A stretch of DNA of 64,000 bases from an uncultured Chloroflexota bacterium (GTDB lineage: Bacteria > Chloroflexota > Anaerolineae > Anaerolineales > Anaerolineaceae). The notes below the pieces were generated by a model. The model did not search any database. It saw nothing but the letters and a program-made list of their open reading frames with translations, and was not told the origin of the DNA. This document shows, one piece after another, positions 60,688 to 64,000 of this stretch; positions within the stretch are counted from its first letter, which is position 1; the number at the start of each line of letters is the position of its first letter. The position numbers and the translations under genes are program-made. The stretch lies in assembly GCA_902791025.1 (NCBI GenBank), contig CADATZ010000001.1:248001-312000 (forward strand), written 5' to 3'.

Positions 60688-62615
60688 TGAATCGAATCCA
60701 ATAATGAAATAATATCTTCCGGCAGGGAATCAGTTTTTTCAAGCGAAATGGTGTTTTTATCCAGTATGAGCGCTCCGGAATTATAAGAAATAGTTTCCGA
60801 ATGGAGAAAATCAGTTTCCTTATCAAATCGGAAAAGGATATTCTGCGCGTTTGGACTGTCCGGTTGACCATTTAATGATTGATAAAAACTGAGGCATTTT
60901 TGATTTGGATCAATGTCATCACAATCTGTTTGAGAAACAAAAACAGCGGAAGAGTCAATGATCTGCTGAAAATCCGGGAAACATTCATAGGCTTTGTTCA
61001 GTGGTTGGTTTGTGTCTGCAGAAAGCGCATGAAGCAAATCGAGGGTGTTTCCGTCTGATCTCATTTGTGCTGAGAATATTTTCATGTTTTCCGGATCTCT
61101 GATCAGCGTTATTATTTGGGTGATTTCATGGGTTTCGTTGATGTGATACCATGTCTCAGATATATAATCGGTGTAATATTGTTCATATTGGTCCGGAGGA
61201 ATCAGCTCCTGGTTAAAATTTTCACCAAACCTGTAGTTTATCAGATAAGCTTCATGGATCCATCCGGGAGCAGCTGTCAGTTCTGTATTTTTTTGATCCA
61301 GGCTTTTTTGAATGCTCTGAATTTCATCCGGATGTTTTTTGATATCCGGTATATTATATTGGAATGGATTCCGTACGAAATCCGTTGTCTTTTTATCATT
61401 GTTGATTTTATCCATTGGAACCGGATTCCAGGTAATAGCCCAGGGCCCTTCCATAAAGTATTCAACCGCATCAATTTCTAATTTTATGAAATCCGTGGGA
61501 AAGCTGATATCGTTATAAAAAAAGTCGCAGGCAAATTCCCCTGATTCCGGCGTAAAACCACAGTTTACCGATGGACTGAAGACGTCATTGATCATATCCT
61601 TGAATCGAAAAGATATGTCCGAGACTTGTTTTCCCTTTGAGTCGATAAAAAAACGAATTCTATCCTCTTCCGGGCGATAGTCTGCTTTGTAAACTTCAAG
61701 AGAAAAGTCTTCGGTGTCGAGAATTATGCTGTTTTGTCCGGAATTAAGGTCAATGATCGATTCCTGAACAGGGGAGATATCCCGGACGATATAGGCGTGA
61801 TCCATGGAAATTTCGAGAGGGGTTTGTGACTGGATGGCGGAAAAAACGTAGGAATGTGCTGGTGCGAATATAGAATCATCAGCAAGGTTGAACCCATACA
61901 GATTTCCGCGTGTTACCGCATATTTTTTACCGGTTTCAGTATCTGATATGGTGATCCATCCGAATTTGGAAAGAATCTCATCAGAACGCTTCATCCTGAC
62001 AGAAGGTTGGACCATTGTATAGACATCTGTCTGAGCTGCTGCTGTGAGCGTGAATTCAATATTATCTTGTCCAGACAAATCCCCGCCTTTTTGAACTTCC
62101 GAGTATTTTTCATTCGCTTTTAATATAATGGTTTTACTAAAGCCTTCCGAAAGAGGATTCGTGTCGAACGGTATCTGGTTTAAATTCAGATAAAAGGCCT
62201 GCGGTTGTTTTTCTGTGAGAAAACTCAGCAAACCGGCTATGATCAGTTGTCCGTTATATTCAAGCAGACTGTATTTTGATGCGGAAGAAGGTGTCAAAAA
62301 AGTTCCGTCGTCTAAAACGATTTCAGCTAAAGGAAGGTAAGACCCGTACAATCTGTCATCGTCTGTGACTTTATCTTTCCATTTTTGCGTGAGATTTCTA
62401 AAAAAAATGCGGAGCAAAATGCGGTCTTTTTCGACGATGATATTATCGATTTCAACAGTTATTTCTTCATTTTCAGATGTATATACAACATTACTGAATG
62501 CTTTTTCCAATTGATACAGCGGCGTGATGTCGCCCATCATGGTGATATCAGTGGATTGTGCAGCAGCGTTCGCAATGGTCAGGAGAAAGAAAAAAATGAA
62601 GCTGAAAATTTTCAT
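60684..62615 (-). CDS. Large secreted protein of unknown function
   Basis: A 643-residue exported protein. The signal peptide is MKIFSFIFFFLLTIANAAA with cleavage before QSTD. About 400 residues of beta-rich sequence follow, including EEITVEIDNIIVEKDRILLRI in two strands, and then a helical C-terminal 240 residues with DYISETWYHINETHEI. I recognise no catalytic or binding motif. It starts one base after the dehydrogenase stop and overlaps the GH1-like gene by four bases, so all three are one unit. The recurring pattern of measured properties (VYTMVQPSVRMKRSD) does not suggest a family to me. Confidence 0.6.
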   Translation of the reverse strand: MKIFSFIFFFLLTIANAAAQSTDITMMGDITPLYQLEKAFSNVVYTSENEEITVEIDNIIVEKDRILLRIFFRNLTQKWKDKVTDDDRLYGSYLPLAEIVLDDGTFLTPSSASKYSLLEYNGQLIIAGLLSFLTEKQPQAFYLNLNQIPFDTNPLSEGFSKTIILKANEKYSEVQKGGDLSGQDNIEFTLTAAAQTDVYTMVQPSVRMKRSDEILSKFGWITISDTETGKKYAVTRGNLYGFNLADDSIFAPAHSYVFSAIQSQTPLEISMDHAYIVRDISPVQESIIDLNSGQNSIILDTEDFSLEVYKADYRPEEDRIRFFIDSKGKQVSDISFRFKDMINDVFSPSVNCGFTPESGEFACDFFYNDISFPTDFIKLEIDAVEYFMEGPWAITWNPVPMDKINNDKKTTDFVRNPFQYNIPDIKKHPDEIQSIQKSLDQKNTELTAAPGWIHEAYLINYRFGENFNQELIPPDQYEQYYTDYISETWYHINETHEITQIITLIRDPENMKIFSAQMRSDGNTLDLLHALSADTNQPLNKAYECFPDFQQIIDSSAVFVSQTDCDDIDPNQKCLSFYQSLNGQPDSPNAQNILFRFDKETDFLHSETISYNSGALILDKNTISLEKTDSLPEDIISLLDSIQ

Positions 62616-62616
62616 T

Positions 62617-63612
62617 TCAGCCTTTTTTTGCCTTCAAACTGTGACCGTTGACCAGATTTCCTTTGAGGACAGCTTCATTATCGCAGACAGCTCTGACAAT
62701 TGAAACGATGCGGGATGCCATTTCCTGACGGGTTTCAAAGGTGTTCGTGCCGATGTGCGGTGTAATGATGACATTAGGAAGTGTCAGTAATTCGGGATCG
62801 ACTTCGCTGTTGTTGGGGAAAACATCAAGTCCGGCACCATATAATTTCCCATTTTTCAGAAAGCGTACCAATTGTTTTTGGTCAACAATTTCACCGCGGG
62901 CTGTATTGATCAAGATGCTGCCGTTTTTCATACGCATGAAGGCTTTTTCGTTGAACATACCGCGGGTTTCATCTGTCAGCGGGCAATTGATGGAAACAAC
63001 ATCGGAGGCGGCCAGCAGATCATGAAAATATAAAAACCGCTTTGACTGCTCAAGACCTATCGGCAGCTGGTTCCGCTGCGTATAAACCACTTTCATGTTC
63101 ATGCTCAAAGCCAGGCGAGCCAGTCGTGATCCGATATTGCCCATGCCGATGATCCCCAATGTTTTTCCTGTGAGAGATATTCCCGGATTGGCGCCAATCG
63201 CAAAATAATCCTTTAAATGACCCGAATCGGAACGGATGCGGTAGTTCAATTCACTGATCCGTCTGGCAACGGAAAACATAAGCGTGAATGCCAACTCCGC
63301 GGTAGCTGCCGCGGTGGTATCAGGTATGTTATAAACCGGAACCTGAAGTGCCGAGGCTGCCCGAACATCGATATCATCGTAACCGGCACCGTTTACCATG
63401 ATCACTTTCAGTTTTAATGCTTTTGCTATTAACTCTGAGGAAACAGCTCCGGTAGCGATGATACCTTCGGTGTTCGGTAATATGTCAGAATAGAGCCTCT
63501 CCTTTTCATCCTGAGATAATGAATCCAGATAAACAAGTTTAAACTCCGGTTCCAGTGGGGTAAAGTCCTCATTGGGGACCCGCTTTATGACAATAATATA
63601 GCGTTCTGACAT
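62617..63612 (-). CDS. D-2-hydroxyacid dehydrogenase
   Basis: A 331-residue NAD-dependent dehydrogenase of the SerA/glycerate type. The nucleotide loop is GIIGMGNIGSRLARLAL, NTARGEIVDQ contains the catalytic arginine, the glutamate lies in NNSEVDPELL, and the histidine in ITPHIGTNTFETR. The substrate may be glyoxylate, hydroxypyruvate or phosphoglycerate. No ACT domain follows, so it is not a full SerA. It is first of the three-gene unit with the secreted protein and GH1-like protein, or second if the copper-chaperone-like gene is included. Confidence 0.85.
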   Translation of the reverse strand: MSERYIIVIKRVPNEDFTPLEPEFKLVYLDSLSQDEKERLYSDILPNTEGIIATGAVSSELIAKALKLKVIMVNGAGYDDIDVRAASALQVPVYNIPDTTAAATAELAFTLMFSVARRISELNYRIRSDSGHLKDYFAIGANPGISLTGKTLGIIGMGNIGSRLARLALSMNMKVVYTQRNQLPIGLEQSKRFLYFHDLLAASDVVSINCPLTDETRGMFNEKAFMRMKNGSILINTARGEIVDQKQLVRFLKNGKLYGAGLDVFPNNSEVDPELLTLPNVIITPHIGTNTFETRQEMASRIVSIVRAVCDNEAVLKGNLVNGHSLKAKKG

Positions 63613-63638
63613 ATTACACCTGATTTATGAAAATTCTG

Positions 63639-63842
63639 TTATTCTTTGGACGCGGAAAACCCTGTCGCATTGATTGCGCTGATGACATCATCAATATTGG
63701 CATTCTCGTGTGTGATCGCTGCTGTTTTTGCATCCAGATCAACAACAGCTTTTGTGACATTTGCTACAGACTCGGATGCCTTTTTTACTCTTGCGGCACA
63801 ATGCTGACAGTGCATTCCATCAACTTTAATAATTGTTTCCAT
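63639..63842 (-). CDS. HMA-domain metallochaperone (CopZ-like)
   Basis: A 67-residue domain with VDGMHCQHCAARVKKAS; both cysteines of MxCxxC are present (Cys12, Cys15) and the preceding Met-His favours copper. AAGGAG lies before ATG 63842. It ends 26 bases before the dehydrogenase gene, so co-transcription is possible. A copper pump is not in the window, but the gene cut off at the right edge could be its partner on the other strand. Confidence 0.85.
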   Translation of the reverse strand: METIIKVDGMHCQHCAARVKKASESVANVTKAVVDLDAKTAAITHENANIDDVISAINATGFSASKE

Positions 63843-63927
63843 ATCAATTACTCCTTATCTTCAACTAATTATAAGTTAAATCGTAAAAAAACGATAGCTT
63901 TCATGCTGATTGTTTTTCATTTTTCAT

Positions 63928-63955
63928 TTGGCATATTCCATGCACACATTATAAT
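63928..63955 (+). promoter_or_regulatory. Promoter of the gene entering the right edge
   Basis: TTGGCA (63928-63933), 16 bases, TATAAT (63950-63955). The ATG lies 25 bases downstream with GGAAGGTG before it. Confidence 0.65.
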
Positions 63956-63979
63956 TAAACTTAATAGGAAGGTGAAAAT

Positions 63980-64000
63980 ATGAACCTTGGTTGGATATGT
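63980..64000 (+). CDS. Start of an unidentified gene (3' truncated)
   Basis: Only seven codons are visible, MNLGWIC. They are believable as a start because GGAAGGTG stands seven bases upstream and a promoter lies just before. Nothing can be said about the product. It is divergent to the CopZ-like gene. Confidence 0.5.

Noticed and set aside
1..64000. CRISPR array, rRNA, tRNA, T-box or complete insertion sequence
   Set aside because: I looked for regularly spaced repeats, cloverleaf-type segments, T-box sequences and transposase motifs by eye and saw none.

Overview
The window reads as a chromosomal segment of a moderately AT-rich, anaerobe-like bacterium. I lean to the Chloroflexota (Anaerolineae, near Flexilinea or Pelolinea). 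This is inference from gene content: two secreted proteins with NBR1-type Ig-like domains, a free-standing helicase-associated (XPB-N-like) protein, an archaeal/Chloroflexi-type Asd, type 2 IPP isomerase, a PycB without a biotin domain, and TrmFO. A YolD/Y-polymerase pair is more typical of Firmicutes, so the phylum is not certain. Promoters fit a normal sigma-70 (TTGACA, 17 bp, TATAAT), and most gene groups end in clear intrinsic terminators. I see no rRNA, tRNA, CRISPR array or complete IS element.

Layout. 1-4 kb: lipid-linked sugar transferase, methyltransferase, rsmD, GtrA and UDP-glucuronate decarboxylase. 3975-4307 is a gene-free gap holding a 104-bp palindromic element flanked by an exact 8-bp duplication. 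4.3-9.4 kb: secreted 5'-nucleotidase, cation diffusion facilitator, BspA-type LRR protein, and a Gln/Pro/Tyr-rich secreted protein. 9.5-12.0 kb: a Zn/Cd efflux operon (SmtB-type repressor, metal chaperone, P-type ATPase) with its operator. 12.1-18.4 kb: a seven-gene plus-strand operon (fni, prenyl synthase, folE, HAD, NBR1-like secreted protein, sugar kinase, PAP2). 18.4-20.8 kb: asd-hom behind a threonine/isoleucine attenuator.

20.8-37.6 kb is mostly housekeeping: dut, ndk, TPR protein, the primary sigma factor, DegV, an AEC carrier, csp, trmFO, secG, an oligopeptide-binding protein, parAB, nusB and asp23. It also holds a degenerate prepilin-peptidase-like membrane protein and a LexA-box-controlled Y-polymerase/YolD pair. 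37.6-40.9 kb: a magnesium P-type ATPase with an elaborate leader carrying two small ORFs and two hairpins. 41-48 kb: pycB, a MIP18-like protein, a helicase-associated protein, a GT39-like membrane protein and an acyl-ACP thioesterase.

48.2-59.8 kb is one long surface-glycan operon: a coupled 22-codon upstream ORF, Wzm/Wzt exporter, glycosyltransferases, and a PseB/NeuB/SpsF nonulosonic-acid set in which an RmlD-like reductase sits where the PseC aminotransferase is expected. It meets, two bases away, an opposing operon: 2-hydroxyacid dehydrogenase, a 643-residue secreted protein of unknown function, and a GH1-fold protein that has lost both catalytic carboxylates.

The observations I rate highest are the mgtA leader, the thr-type attenuator, the GH1 pseudoenzyme pair, the variant nonulosonate cluster and the 104-bp element.
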